Shown here one piece after another: positions 1-8,825 of a DNA stretch of 42,688 bases (positions are counted from its first letter, which is position 1; each line of letters opens with the position of its first letter). The position numbers and the translations under genes were made by a program. The notes beneath the pieces were generated by a model. It made no database searches. It was given only the letters and a program-made list of their open reading frames with translations, and was not told where the DNA came from. This stretch comes from Methanobrevibacter sp. (GTDB lineage: Archaea > Methanobacteriota > Methanobacteria > Methanobacteriales > Methanobacteriaceae): positions 1 through 42,688 of the forward strand of contig NZ_JAFUHT010000080.1 in assembly GCF_017468685.1 (NCBI RefSeq), read 5' to 3'.

Positions 1-79
1 AATAAATAATGTAAAACTCTATGAGCATATAATAATCTAAGTATTTATTTCAATACTTCAATTAATATTTTGAATAAAC

Positions 80-89
80 TTATATATAA
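80..89 (+). promoter_or_regulatory. TATA box upstream of RraA-like gene
   Basis: The stretch TTATATATAA fits an archaeal TATA element. It lies about 58 bases before the preferred ATG at 147, leaving room for a short leader that includes the GGTGA site. Assignment is by sequence pattern only. Confidence 0.5.
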
Positions 90-146
90 AATCTGTGAAA
101 TGTATTTTAACTATGTTTGATAAATAGATATTTGAGTGGTGAAGTC

Positions 147-884
147 ATGTCAATAAGTCCAAAAGATATATTGAATCAAAATAATAATTTAAACAAACGC
201 ATTGATATAGATAAAATTAACTTAAATAATGTGTCAGTTGATGATTTAAGGTATAATGGTAAAAATTATGATGAATATATTAATTTGATGTCTTTGTTGG
301 AGAATGTTTCTGCTTGTCAGGTTTCAGATGCTTTTAATGGAATTTCCAGAAGGTCTGGTGTAATTCAGTCAATCAAACCAATCAACAATCAGAAAGTTTT
401 CGGATCCATTTTCACTGCTGAAACTACCAGTGATGATTGGGGAACTTCTGCATTGGCAATTGATGAAGCCAGTGAAGGAGATATATTATTTTTTAAAGTA
501 GATTCTGAAGATAAGGCTATTTGGGGTGAACTTGCTTCTACATGTGCAAAAGATAATGGCATTAAAGCTGTTGTCATTTATGGTTCTGCAAGAGATTTGG
601 ATGCTCTTTTGTATATTGATTTTCCAGTATTTGCATCTAATTTCTGTCCTAATGCAGGATCTGCTTTGGGTTTAGGTAGCTTGAATGAAACTATCGAAAT
701 TGAAGGATTTAAAATTAATCCAGGTGATTTTTTCATTGGTGATGAATCAGGCATTGTTGTAATTCCTCAGGAATTATTCACAAAAACCATGGTTGCAGCA
801 TTGGAAGTAAAAATTAAGGAATCCAATATTATAAATGAAATTGATGATGGCAAGTCTTTAGCTGAAATTGTTGGACTCAAATAG
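147..884 (+). CDS. RraA-like family protein (HMG aldolase/RraA fold)
   Basis: The 245-residue product has the RraA / 4-hydroxy-4-methyl-2-oxoglutarate aldolase-like core: ACQVSDAF near residue 60, then a stretch ending in GIKAVVIYGSARDLDAL, which matches the family's G-x-x-x-D-G-x-x-R-D segment in position although the usual Asp-Gly is replaced (YGSARD). A later GDFFIGDESGIVVIP segment is the typical family C-terminal signature. The reading frame is open to a TTG at 117, but ATG 147 is preceded by GGTGA at the usual distance, so I start there. The N-terminal 45 residues are longer than in compact RraA proteins. In methanogens the substrate of these proteins is unclear; some relatives are aldolases and others only bind RNase E, which archaea lack. 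No operon partner is evident: a TATA box precedes it and gar1 follows after a separate promoter. Confidence 0.8.
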   Translation: MSISPKDILNQNNNLNKRIDIDKINLNNVSVDDLRYNGKNYDEYINLMSLLENVSACQVSDAFNGISRRSGVIQSIKPINNQKVFGSIFTAETTSDDWGTSALAIDEASEGDILFFKVDSEDKAIWGELASTCAKDNGIKAVVIYGSARDLDALLYIDFPVFASNFCPNAGSALGLGSLNETIEIEGFKINPGDFFIGDESGIVVIPQELFTKTMVAALEVKIKESNIINEIDDGKSLAEIVGLK

Positions 885-931
885 AAAAACATTTAAATAG
901 AAATCAATATTTATATATAAATATATCGATA

Positions 932-943
932 CCTTTATATATA
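932..943 (+). promoter_or_regulatory. TATA box for gar1-tfb
   Basis: CTTTATATATAA sits about 52 bases upstream of the gar1 ATG. A second TATA-like run lies just before it at about 909-922. Together they suggest an independent promoter for the gar1-tfb pair. Confidence 0.5.
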
Positions 944-994
944 ACCTATTTCTAATTATATAAATGATACAGATTTGATTTTAAGTTTGATTTT

Positions 995-1266
995 ATGAAA
1001 TTTTTAGGAAATAGTTTGCATATAGCAAACTCTGGAAAATTAATAGCAAGGTCCACTAAAACACCTTCACCTGGTGGTATAGTATTTGATAGTAATAAGA
1101 ATAAAATTGGTAAGGTTAATTATGTTTTTGGACCTACTAAAGAACCCTATATTTCTATTCGTTTGTTCAAATCAGCAAATCGAGAGAAAATAGAAAAAAA
1201 TTGTGGTGAAAAACTATTTGTATCAAAACCAAAATCCAAAAAACCTAGAAAAAGGAGGATGAAACC

Positions 1267-1282
<16 letters not shown>
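995..1282 (+). CDS. gar1: H/ACA RNP protein Gar1
   Basis: This 95-residue protein is Gar1, the small beta-barrel subunit of the archaeal H/ACA pseudouridylation complex with Cbf5, Nop10 and L7Ae. The family pattern is seen as a short Gar1/RimM-like barrel: [17 protein letters not shown], then [31 protein letters not shown], where IGKVxxVFGP is the most conserved stretch. The C-terminus is a basic tail rich in Lys, Arg and Pro. Length is normal for archaeal Gar1. There is no clear Shine-Dalgarno, but the ATG follows a TATA box by about 50 bases. The 3' end overlaps the start region of tfb, a gene pairing (gar1-tfb) seen in other methanogens, so the two are probably co-transcribed and translationally coupled. 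Confidence 0.9.
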
Positions 1283-2259
<977 letters not shown>

Positions 2260-2268
2260 TTTGCCTGG

Positions 2269-2311
2269 ATTAATGAAGTAATTACTTTATTAATCACTTT
2301 TATCTTTTTTT
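2269..2311 (+). terminator. Hairpin plus T-rich tract after tfb
   Basis: Two 13-base arms (2269-2281 and 2282-2294) are complementary with one mismatch and no loop bases to spare, followed by a T-rich run. It begins ten bases after the tfb stop codon. It may instead be an operator for the next gene, since it ends close to that gene's ribosome binding site. Confidence 0.45.
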
Positions 2312-2321
2312 GGAGTTTATT

Positions 2322-2792
2322 ATGAATAAAAAATTATCTGCAGTTATTATAATTGCTGTCATTCTTATTATCGTTGGAGGATATCTAATTATTACAAATC
2401 CTTTTAGTGAAAAGGTGATAGATGAATCTTCAATAACTTTAAAACCACATGATTTCGATAGTTTTTCAATAGATATTCCTGAAGGCTCAAACTTCACTAT
2501 TCAAAATGAAATGGATGGAATGAAATCATATCAGAATAATGGAAGTTATGGAGATAATTTTTCAAGAATAATTATCAATAAAAACCTGACCGATTCATTA
2601 ATTGGGGATAATTCTCAATCTATCTTAAACACCAGTGAAGAACAGGTTTATTCTTCTGTTTTTAAAAATGATACGATCTATAAATATGTATCAATACATG
2701 ATGGTGTGGATATTATTCTTATTGGTGATGATTTGAATCTTTTAAAAGAAATTGCTGATACTATAGAGATTAAAGATGTTAAAAATCTTTAA
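2322..2792 (+). CDS. Small membrane-anchored extracellular protein
   Basis: This gene encodes 156 residues. An N-terminal hydrophobic segment (about residues 5-24, after MNKK) acts as a signal or membrane anchor, and the remainder is a hydrophilic domain predicted to lie outside the cell. The domain contains the pattern 'FDSFSIDIPEGSNF' and ends with 'LLKEIADTIEIKDVKNL', which is the layout of the many short Methanobrevibacter proteins with one lipoprotein-like or PsbP-like exposed domain. I do not recognise a specific function. The ATG at 2322 is chosen because GGAG lies seven bases upstream; a TTG at 2310 overlaps that site. The gene converges on the glycosyltransferase gene, with its stop touching it end to end. 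Confidence 0.65.
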   Translation: MNKKLSAVIIIAVILIIVGGYLIITNPFSEKVIDESSITLKPHDFDSFSIDIPEGSNFTIQNEMDGMKSYQNNGSYGDNFSRIIINKNLTDSLIGDNSQSILNTSEEQVYSSVFKNDTIYKYVSIHDGVDIILIGDDLNLLKEIADTIEIKDVKNL

Positions 2793-4685
2793 TCATTTTG
2801 AATATTTTTCAATTCTGTAAATTAATTCTTTTATTATGCCTTCATTATCTGTTTTTTTAACTTTGGAAAGTTTCTTTTCATATTTTGGAAGTTTTTCTAA
2901 AAAGCTTTTAACTCTTGTGGCATTCATCACTTCATGGTATTCGCCATAACCCAAACGCTGCACATAGTATCCGTTTAGTGTCTGTTCAAAATTTCCAATA
3001 GCTGGAACTGAGTAAATAGGTTTTTTAAGTGAAATTGCCTCTGAAATAAATGTAAATCCTCCATTACATATCACGGCTTTTGCAGAAGCAAGGTCTTCAT
3101 AAAACACATCTTCATTAAATTCTTTGTATGTTAAATTTCCATCGGTTTTATTCACATTGAATCCATATACGATAAAGTTTTCATTTTTCAAAGCTTTTAA
3201 TTTACGAACAAGCTTTCCACTTTCTTTACTTGTTTGATAGACTATGATGTGATCGCCATTACTTGGCTTGAGTTTTAAAATATCTTCACGAATGACCGGA
3301 GGATATATCACAGCATTCTTTTTAGCCCTGACTGGTGGGTAAAAGAAACTGGTTAGAATATGGACTTTCGGTTTTACGACGTATGTTTTAATCACTCCTT
3401 TTGCTTTAAGCATTTCCATTCTTTTGCTTGCAGGATAATGGATTTTAGTTTGAGTGATCATATGGATATTGTCTAAACTGATTAAAGGAATGTCCAGAAG
3501 TTTTGATACCATTGTCGCATATATTTCAAAATCAGTGACTATTGCATCAGGACGCAATTCCCTTGCTTTTTTATATAGCTTTTCATATCCTATTTTCATA
3601 TTTGTAGGGTTTCTTTTTAAGGCATTTGATAATGTCTTGAGATTATTAACTTTATTGTTAATGTAGACAGTATTGAAACCTCCAATTTCATAAACATTGT
3701 CAAATTTTGAATTTAAATAGTTATAAGCCCGGTCGCTTGAAAAAATATAAACGTCGTATTTTTCTTTTATGCGTTCAAGAATGACACTGCTTCTTATTGC
3801 ATGTCCCATTCCTTCACCACAGATGCAATAGAAAATTACCTTTTTTTCCCTATTCTTTTTAATTTTAAAACGAGATTTGGTGGAATTTATTTTTTGAATG
3901 GACTCATCATAGTTTTCCTTGATTTCATTGATCATTTCAGTTGTTTTATTCAGTCTTTCAAGTCTGTTTGTTGTGATTTTTTCATGTCCATGGTCAAAGT
4001 TATAGTTGAGCTCTTCGGCATCTGTTCTTTTTCCCAAAAAGTCATTAACAGTACTTTTGCCATATTGTCTTATTAGTGTTTCAATGCCTTCTTCTTCCAG
4101 CCTTCTGGTTGAAACACCTATTTTTGCATTTCTTAAAACTTTAAAACGTTCTTTTTTAGCTAATCTTTCAATATAATCAGTATCTTCGCCGAAATTCAAT
4201 TCTTCATCAAAACCTCCGCATGCATCATGGAGTTCTTTTCTTGCAATTATTCCATAGCATCCTGCTCCGTGAGGCTTTATCTTTTCAACACTTATCATGA
4301 AGTAATTTGCAAAATCATGGTATAATTTGTCTTCTACTTTGTTTGACATAGGCACCATTTGGGTAATTGCTATTCCCAGCCTTTCCATTCTAAATTCATA
4401 AATGACATTGCGCAAATATTCATCGGTAAGCTTCAAATCCGAATCTAAAAATAGTAAGTATTCTCCTTTTGCTATTTTAGCACCATTATTCCTACCTACT
4501 GCAGGTAAACCTCCATCAACAACTATGCATCCATATGATTTGGCTATGTCTCTTGTTTTATCAGTTGAGTTGGCATCGGCCACTATAATTTCATAGTCAT
4601 CAAAACTTTGCTTTTTAATGCTGTCTAATAAAACTGGGAGGTACTCCTCTTCATTATAAGTAGGTATGATAATGCTTAATATCAT
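2793..4685 (-). CDS. Two-domain glycosyltransferase (GT2 + MJ1255-type GT28-like)
   Basis: The 630-residue protein fuses two glycosyltransferase domains. Residues 1-230 are a GT-A fold family 2 enzyme: SIIIPTYNEEEYLPVLLDSI, EIIVADANSTDKT and the metal-binding LFLDSDLKL. After a charged linker (about 235-280), residues 280-630 form a GT-B fold domain of the MJ1255/'teichoic acid biosynthesis-related' type, recognisable by IFYCICGEGMGHAIRS at its start and NGGFTFISEAISLKKP near the C-terminus, the nucleotide-sugar-binding region. There is no transmembrane segment, so it is probably cytosolic or membrane-associated. By analogy it may build glycan on a lipid or on a cell-wall or glycolipid precursor; donor and acceptor are unknown. 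Start codon ATG 4685 has no obvious Shine-Dalgarno. A 450-base AT-rich region lies upstream. Confidence 0.8.
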   Translation of the reverse strand: MILSIIIPTYNEEEYLPVLLDSIKKQSFDDYEIIVADANSTDKTRDIAKSYGCIVVDGGLPAVGRNNGAKIAKGEYLLFLDSDLKLTDEYLRNVIYEFRMERLGIAITQMVPMSNKVEDKLYHDFANYFMISVEKIKPHGAGCYGIIARKELHDACGGFDEELNFGEDTDYIERLAKKERFKVLRNAKIGVSTRRLEEEGIETLIRQYGKSTVNDFLGKRTDAEELNYNFDHGHEKITTNRLERLNKTTEMINEIKENYDESIQKINSTKSRFKIKKNREKKVIFYCICGEGMGHAIRSSVILERIKEKYDVYIFSSDRAYNYLNSKFDNVYEIGGFNTVYINNKVNNLKTLSNALKRNPTNMKIGYEKLYKKARELRPDAIVTDFEIYATMVSKLLDIPLISLDNIHMITQTKIHYPASKRMEMLKAKGVIKTYVVKPKVHILTSFFYPPVRAKKNAVIYPPVIREDILKLKPSNGDHIIVYQTSKESGKLVRKLKALKNENFIVYGFNVNKTDGNLTYKEFNEDVFYEDLASAKAVICNGGFTFISEAISLKKPIYSVPAIGNFEQTLNGYYVQRLGYGEYHEVMNATRVKSFLEKLPKYEKKLSKVKKTDNEGIIKELIYRIEKYSK

Positions 4686-5133
4686 ATGTTTAAGTTTATT
4701 TTTTAAATTAATAAGTTTTTTTAAAATTTGTCTATTTTTGCAATTTAAACTAATTTAAGTTAATTTCTCGAATGAACTTTTCTTACAGATGTAATGTTAT
4801 TTTAACTTAAATCAATATTGTTTGAAAATTGGATTTTGCATAATGAATTTGTCTAAATATTTTTAAATTCGTATTGTTTATATTTAATTTATCTTTTTAA
4901 TTAACAGATTCGTATTTTTCTTTTATTTATTTTTTTACTAACATTTGCTAATTTACTGTATGACAATCTTTTCCGAGTAACTCAGAATTTTTTACACATT
5001 TTTAATTTATCATTATTTGCAATGCATGTTTTTTATTTAAGATGTATAAATCCTTTAAAATAATATTTGGGTATTATTTAAGCTTATTTAATTATTTAAA
5101 GCATTTACAGTTGAAATGCACCTCTCTTTATTA
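4686..5133. other. AT-rich non-coding region upstream of glycosyltransferase
   Basis: No ORF or RNA gene could be supported. The segment is upstream of the glycosyltransferase gene and downstream of the EamA gene, both on the minus strand. It holds the motif at 4798-4820 that recurs before the adhesin. It is otherwise low-complexity T-rich and A-rich sequence. Confidence 0.6.
4798..4820. promoter_or_regulatory. Surface-gene upstream motif, copy 1
   Basis: The core TTTTAACTTAAA is followed by CAATATTG. The same arrangement, with one base inserted, occurs at 14440-14463 in the adhesin upstream region. The shared block is 23 to 24 bases and close to identical. Function is inferred only from position. 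Confidence 0.35.
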
Positions 5134-5982
5134 TTAATTTTTAACACTTTCTTTTTTGCTCAGCATTGTCATTGCAATAATTGTTAATAAAAATCCGCAA
5201 GACATTAGTATTGTCGGTGTTGCTGAATATATTGCAAATCCAAATATCAATGCTGCAAAAGGTTCTGCACCGGATAGCAATATGGATGATACTCCTGAGT
5301 CAATATGCTTCAAACTGACTGTTGAAAATATATATGGTAATGCAAAAGAGAATGTTGAGTGTATTATTAGGAATATAACAGATAATGACGGATTAATATT
5401 AATAAAATCATTGATTTGATTAAAACTTGTAAATGGGAGTAATGCAAGGGATATGAATATTACTGAGTAAAATAATATGGTATATGTGTGTGTTCCGCTT
5501 TCAATAGATTTTTTAGAGCTCATCAGATAAACTGCCCAAAATAGGCCTGCACCGATTCCTGAAACAATTCCTATAAAAGGGATATCTGATAAACTGGTCT
5601 CCAAAACTCCTGTCATCAAAACACATCCAAAAATCGCCAGTATCATACAAATTATTTTTCCGGATGTGATTTTTTCTCTAAATAATACATAAGCAAAAAT
5701 CAAAACGTATATTGGAGCCAGGGATAAGAGTACTGCTGCTAGTGAAAGTGAAACTGTATTCATTGATTCATTATAACATAGATTTAGTCCTATTATGCAC
5801 ATTGCACAAACCAAAAACAATGGTAGGTCTTTAAAATTAATTTTTAACAGTTTCGTATCAGTCAATAAGATTGCAATCAGAATTGGAATTATGGCTATTG
5901 AAAACCTTAAAAACAACAATGTGGTTGCATCAATTCCGTTTTGGGTTAAAGTGCGGACAAAAATTCCGCTGGATCCAAACAT
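5134..5982 (-). CDS. EamA/DMT-family permease, 5' end frameshifted
   Basis: The product is a drug/metabolite-transporter superfamily permease made of two EamA repeats, with the usual GSSGIFVR segment in helix 1 and about nine remaining hydrophobic helices. From ATG 5982 it gives 282 residues, but it lacks the first half of helix 1. The missing part (KIYLILPILAGF) is encoded immediately upstream in the same frame without any start codon. A good ATG exists at 6023 in another frame: reading ATG plus six As leads to a stop ten codons later, while one more A would join it perfectly to the EamA frame. So the gene appears to carry a one-base deletion at 6015-6020. It follows the 6031-7116 gene by only seven bases and is probably in its operon. 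Substrate unknown. Confidence 0.78.
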   Translation of the reverse strand: MFGSSGIFVRTLTQNGIDATTLLFLRFSIAIIPILIAILLTDTKLLKINFKDLPLFLVCAMCIIGLNLCYNESMNTVSLSLAAVLLSLAPIYVLIFAYVLFREKITSGKIICMILAIFGCVLMTGVLETSLSDIPFIGIVSGIGAGLFWAVYLMSSKKSIESGTHTYTILFYSVIFISLALLPFTSFNQINDFININPSLSVIFLIIHSTFSFALPYIFSTVSLKHIDSGVSSILLSGAEPFAALIFGFAIYSATPTILMSCGFLLTIIAMTMLSKKESVKN

Positions 5983-6030
5983 AAAACCTGCTAATATTGG
6001 AAGAATAAGATAGATTTTTTCATAGTATCA

Positions 6031-7116
6031 TCATAAGTATGAATAAATATTCCATGATACGGTGTAGTATTCACACGAATTGTTCAGGGGAACCTTCAAA
6101 TCATTTATTAGTTTCATTTCATTATAGTTTGGGTCAATATGATAAGTGGTTTTATTCAGGTCAGTTTTTTCCCAATTAATAATATTAGCACTTACATTTC
6201 CCAATTCAATATCTCCACTTGGATTAACAACATCTACAGTGTAATAGTCAGGTTCTGCTCCTGCAAATGCTATTGTGAATCTTAAAAATATAATTGCCAA
6301 CACTACAAACCAGATTAAAAAGCGATTAAATAAATATCTGACTTTTTTAGATTCATGTTTTTTATACACTGGTTGTATTAATTCATTTTCTTCAAGTAAT
6401 CTCTTATCATTCAATGCTTTACCTATAATATAATTAATGTAATAGCCGTTTCTGTAAACTAGATACAGTCCAAATAATCCTACATATGATGGTGTTGCAA
6501 ACATTCCTCCATCAAGGATTCCAATCAGAAGGCAGCTTGAAAAGGTCGCCATCAGGAAATTTGTAAACCATGGACGTTTCTGAATGGATAAAATCAGGGT
6601 TGCAAATAATATTGGAATAAGTAAAACTGCTAAAAATGCAAAATTTGGGAGGTAAGCATATAGGCCGACGCCAGTGTTAATGTCACTTTGAATGAATGGT
6701 CCAATAATTTGAGTTAAAACTTCTCCTAAAATGGACTTTAATAAGTGAGTATGCAGAATACTTGTGGAACTCATGCCGTTAGTCATGGAGCAAAAAACTG
6801 TATTGAGTCCAATGCCCATTTGCAACCTAAAGATAACTTCAAGCAAAATTCCTAAAATCAATAAAACTGCACCTAAAACAATGGAAATCTTTAAATATTT
6901 GGTTGTGTCAATATCTTTTTTAATAATTTGTGATGAAATTAGAAACAAACCTAAAAGACCAAAAAATATGATGTCTTTTCCTTTTGATGATCCCATTAAA
7001 AATAGATAGGTAACAGGTCTGATAATTGGAGTTAACATATCTGTGAAAAAAATTATGCCGGCAAGTAATATGAATGCAGCTCCAATTAAAATAGTTTTAT
7101 TAATCTTCATCAACAA
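6031..7116 (-). CDS. Polytopic membrane protein with extracellular C-terminal domain
   Basis: The 361-residue protein starts with a hydrophobic helix and has about seven to nine predicted membrane segments between residues 8 and 285, including a long LNTVFCSMTNGMSSTSILHTHLL loop-like polar stretch near 105. The last 75 residues, after FAFAGAEPDYYTVDVV-like sequence near residue 285, are polar and probably face outside. I do not recognise the family. The start at 7116 has two in-frame Met codons close together (residues 1 and 3). It is divergent from the TauE gene, whose start is 35 bases away, so the two share a very short promoter region. The EamA gene follows seven bases downstream. Confidence 0.6.
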   Translation of the reverse strand: MLMKINKTILIGAAFILLAGIIFFTDMLTPIIRPVTYLFLMGSSKGKDIIFFGLLGLFLISSQIIKKDIDTTKYLKISIVLGAVLLILGILLEVIFRLQMGIGLNTVFCSMTNGMSSTSILHTHLLKSILGEVLTQIIGPFIQSDINTGVGLYAYLPNFAFLAVLLIPILFATLILSIQKRPWFTNFLMATFSSCLLIGILDGGMFATPSYVGLFGLYLVYRNGYYINYIIGKALNDKRLLEENELIQPVYKKHESKKVRYLFNRFLIWFVVLAIIFLRFTIAFAGAEPDYYTVDVVNPSGDIELGNVSANIINWEKTDLNKTTYHIDPNYNEMKLINDLKVPLNNSCEYYTVSWNIYSYL

Positions 7117-7151
7117 TACTTTAATTATTAATACTTTAAATAAGTGATGTT

Positions 7152-7961
7152 ATGTTTCCCATAGAATATTTCATAGGATTGATTCTAATAGGTATATGTG
7201 CAGGATTTGCATCAGGACTTCTAGGTGTTGGTGGAGGATTTTTAATCGTACCCTTACAATATTTCTTGTTGAAATATATTGGGGCGGAACCTAATCTTGC
7301 AATGCTAATCTCACTTGGAACAAGCTTGGCAATTATTATCCCAACATCATTAAGTGGAGCATACAGGCACACCAGAACTATGGACAATATTATAAATCCT
7401 GGAATTCGCTTTGGAATATTCGGAATCATCGGTGGAGTCATAGGAGGATTTGTTGCATCAGGACTATCTTCCAGAGTATTGGAAATAATATTCGGATGTT
7501 TGTTGTTGTTCATAACTGTTAACAATATTGTTAACATCAATAAGGAAAGGGAAGAAGCCAGAATTCCAAATAACATGGTCGTAACAGCTATTATCGGTTT
7601 GCTTGTGGGATTCTCATCAGGGCTCCTGGGTGTTGGTGGAGGAATATTCTTAATAGCTATTCTAACAGCACTTCTCGGATTTTCCATGATTGAGGCAATA
7701 GGAACCTCATCAATATTCATCAGTTTGACTGCAATCGGAGGGTTCCTGTCATATATTGTTTCAGGATGGGGAGTCAGTACATTTCCATATTCAATAGGTT
7801 ATGTAAGCATCATTAATTTCTTATTGATTGCATGTTTTTCCGTGCCGTTGGCTTCAATAGGTGCAAAATATGCTCATAAAGTTCCGCAAAAAAAGTTAAA
7901 AATTATTTTTTCAATATTGGTATTGTACATGGCATTGAAAATGCTGGGAGTACTTCCTTAA
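7152..7961 (+). CDS. TauE/SafE-family sulfite/anion exporter
   Basis: This 269-residue permease belongs to the TauE/SafE (DUF81) family. The internal duplication that defines the family is plain: SGLLGVGGG occurs at residues 21-29 and again at about 156-164, each at the end of a first helix of a half. Seven to eight hydrophobic helices fill the rest. Family members export sulfite, sulfoacetate or other small organic anions, or take up such compounds; nothing here fixes the substrate. The ATG follows a GTGAT site at short distance. A TPR protein begins nine bases after its stop with a strong GGTGA site, so the two form an operon. Confidence 0.85.
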   Translation: MFPIEYFIGLILIGICAGFASGLLGVGGGFLIVPLQYFLLKYIGAEPNLAMLISLGTSLAIIIPTSLSGAYRHTRTMDNIINPGIRFGIFGIIGGVIGGFVASGLSSRVLEIIFGCLLLFITVNNIVNINKEREEARIPNNMVVTAIIGLLVGFSSGLLGVGGGIFLIAILTALLGFSMIEAIGTSSIFISLTAIGGFLSYIVSGWGVSTFPYSIGYVSIINFLLIACFSVPLASIGAKYAHKVPQKKLKIIFSILVLYMALKMLGVLP

Positions 7962-7970
7962 GGTGATAAT

Positions 7971-8324
7971 ATGGAGAGAAAAACCGGAGAAAATTTTGAT
8001 GATAAAACTGCAGAAGATATTTTTGACAAATTAAAAAATGTTGAAGGTAAAATTAAACCCAAACGCAAGGGCAAGTTTGACAATATAACTAATCTTATGC
8101 AGGAGGCAGAAAGCTTAGTAAAAGACAATAATTATGATGAAGCTATAAACTTATATAAAGAAGTTATTTATATCTTGCCAGATTCATCAAAAGCTTATGA
8201 AGCCATTGCAAATATCTATAAAAAGCAAAGTGATGTCGAAAGCGAAAAAGACATTTTGAAAAAAGCCATAAGTAACTGCAGTAAAAACACTGAGTTTAAA
8301 AAAAGATTAGATGAAATAAAATAA
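7971..8324 (+). CDS. Small TPR-repeat protein
   Basis: A soluble 117-residue protein with an acidic/basic N-terminal third and, from about residue 42, a tetratricopeptide pair: AESLVKDNNYDEAINLYKEV then PDSSKAYEAIANIYKKQSD, the A-x-x-L-x-x-x-x-x-Y-x-x-A pattern of TPR helices. TPRs mediate protein contacts. The start is supported by AAGGTGATAAT directly before ATG, the commonest initiation context in this window. It lies nine bases behind the TauE gene and was probably transcribed with it. Partner unknown. Confidence 0.75.
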   Translation: MERKTGENFDDKTAEDIFDKLKNVEGKIKPKRKGKFDNITNLMQEAESLVKDNNYDEAINLYKEVIYILPDSSKAYEAIANIYKKQSDVESEKDILKKAISNCSKNTEFKKRLDEIK

Positions 8325-8335
8325 TTAAAATAATT

Positions 8336-8349
8336 CTAGCTGATGCTAG
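8336..8349. terminator. Hairpin between convergent genes
   Basis: CTAGC-TGAT-GCTAG forms a five-base stem with a four-base loop between the ends of the TPR gene and the small membrane protein gene. The T-tract is weak, so this is a modest candidate for a bidirectional terminator. Confidence 0.3.
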
Positions 8350-8359
8350 AGTTAAAGTT

Positions 8360-8560
8360 TCATAACAGCATTCTTATAATAAAACCAATAATGAATAGTG
8401 CAATTGCAAAGTAGATTATGAATCTTCCATGTTTTTGGTATAGTGGTGTGTCTTTTTTGAAAAAAACCAGAACAGCACCATATAGTAATCCAATAATTGG
8501 AGAGAGTAATGCAATGATGTATCCAATGATTGGAATAATTATTGTTCCTTCATTTTCCAT
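8360..8560 (-). CDS. Small two-helix membrane protein
   Basis: The 66-residue product consists of two hydrophobic helices (about residues 6-33 and 45-66) separated by a short basic loop, FFKKDTPLYQKHGRF. It looks like a DUF4870/DUF4190-type small membrane protein, but I cannot assign a function. ATG 8560 is preceded by GAGGTGAAACG, a strong ribosome binding site lying directly after the stop of the upstream gene at 8572. It is the last gene of the minus-strand operon that begins with pyrH. Confidence 0.65.
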   Translation of the reverse strand: MENEGTIIIPIIGYIIALLSPIIGLLYGAVLVFFKKDTPLYQKHGRFIIYFAIALFIIGFIIRMLL

Positions 8561-8571
8561 CGTTTCACCTC

Positions 8572-8817
8572 TTATTTTTTAAATGGATTAATTTTGTCTA
8601 AAATTCCTGATGTAACAAGTCCGATTGCAGCATTATATATCATATCTGCTTTTGCTTCATCAACGCCTAATTTTTCACTAATTAACTTAGTGATTGTGTC
8701 TTTGTTCTTGTTTCCAGCTAAAAATGTACTTTCTAAAATTCCATTTACGCTTGCTGCCTGGTTGGTATCTAAACCAGTTTCTTTACTTAATTGTTGTATG
8801 AAATCTTCTGCATTTAT
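8572..8817 (-). CDS. Small helical protein with an ATA start position
   Basis: This reading frame encodes about 81 residues, beginning INAEDFIQQLSKETGLDTNQ and ending ILDKINPFKK. It is a coherent amphipathic, mostly helical protein with no transmembrane segment, and it fits the operon exactly: a GGTGA site at 8822-8826 overlaps the stop of the upstream gene, and the stop is followed by the ribosome binding site of the next gene. But no ATG, GTG or TTG is available. ATA at 8817 sits four bases after GGTGA, the same spacing as in the TPR gene at 7971. It would be missed by gene finders that require standard starts. ATT at 8820 is an alternative but too close to the site. Function unknown. Confidence 0.55.
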   Translation of the reverse strand: MNAEDFIQQLSKETGLDTNQAASVNGILESTFLAGNKNKDTITKLISEKLGVDEAKADMIYNAAIGLVTSGILDKINPFKK

Positions 8818-8825
8818 AATATCAC

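Noticed and set aside
4686-5133. Search for a tRNA or other structured RNA in the long intergenic regions
   Set aside because: No TpsiC-like GGTTCAAATCC element or GC-rich stem was found here or at 14347-14811.
7136-7720. A 194-codon open frame on the minus strand, opposite the TauE gene
   Set aside because: It is the antisense shadow of a strongly supported permease gene; its sequence is low-complexity Pro/Ile/Asn with no family pattern.
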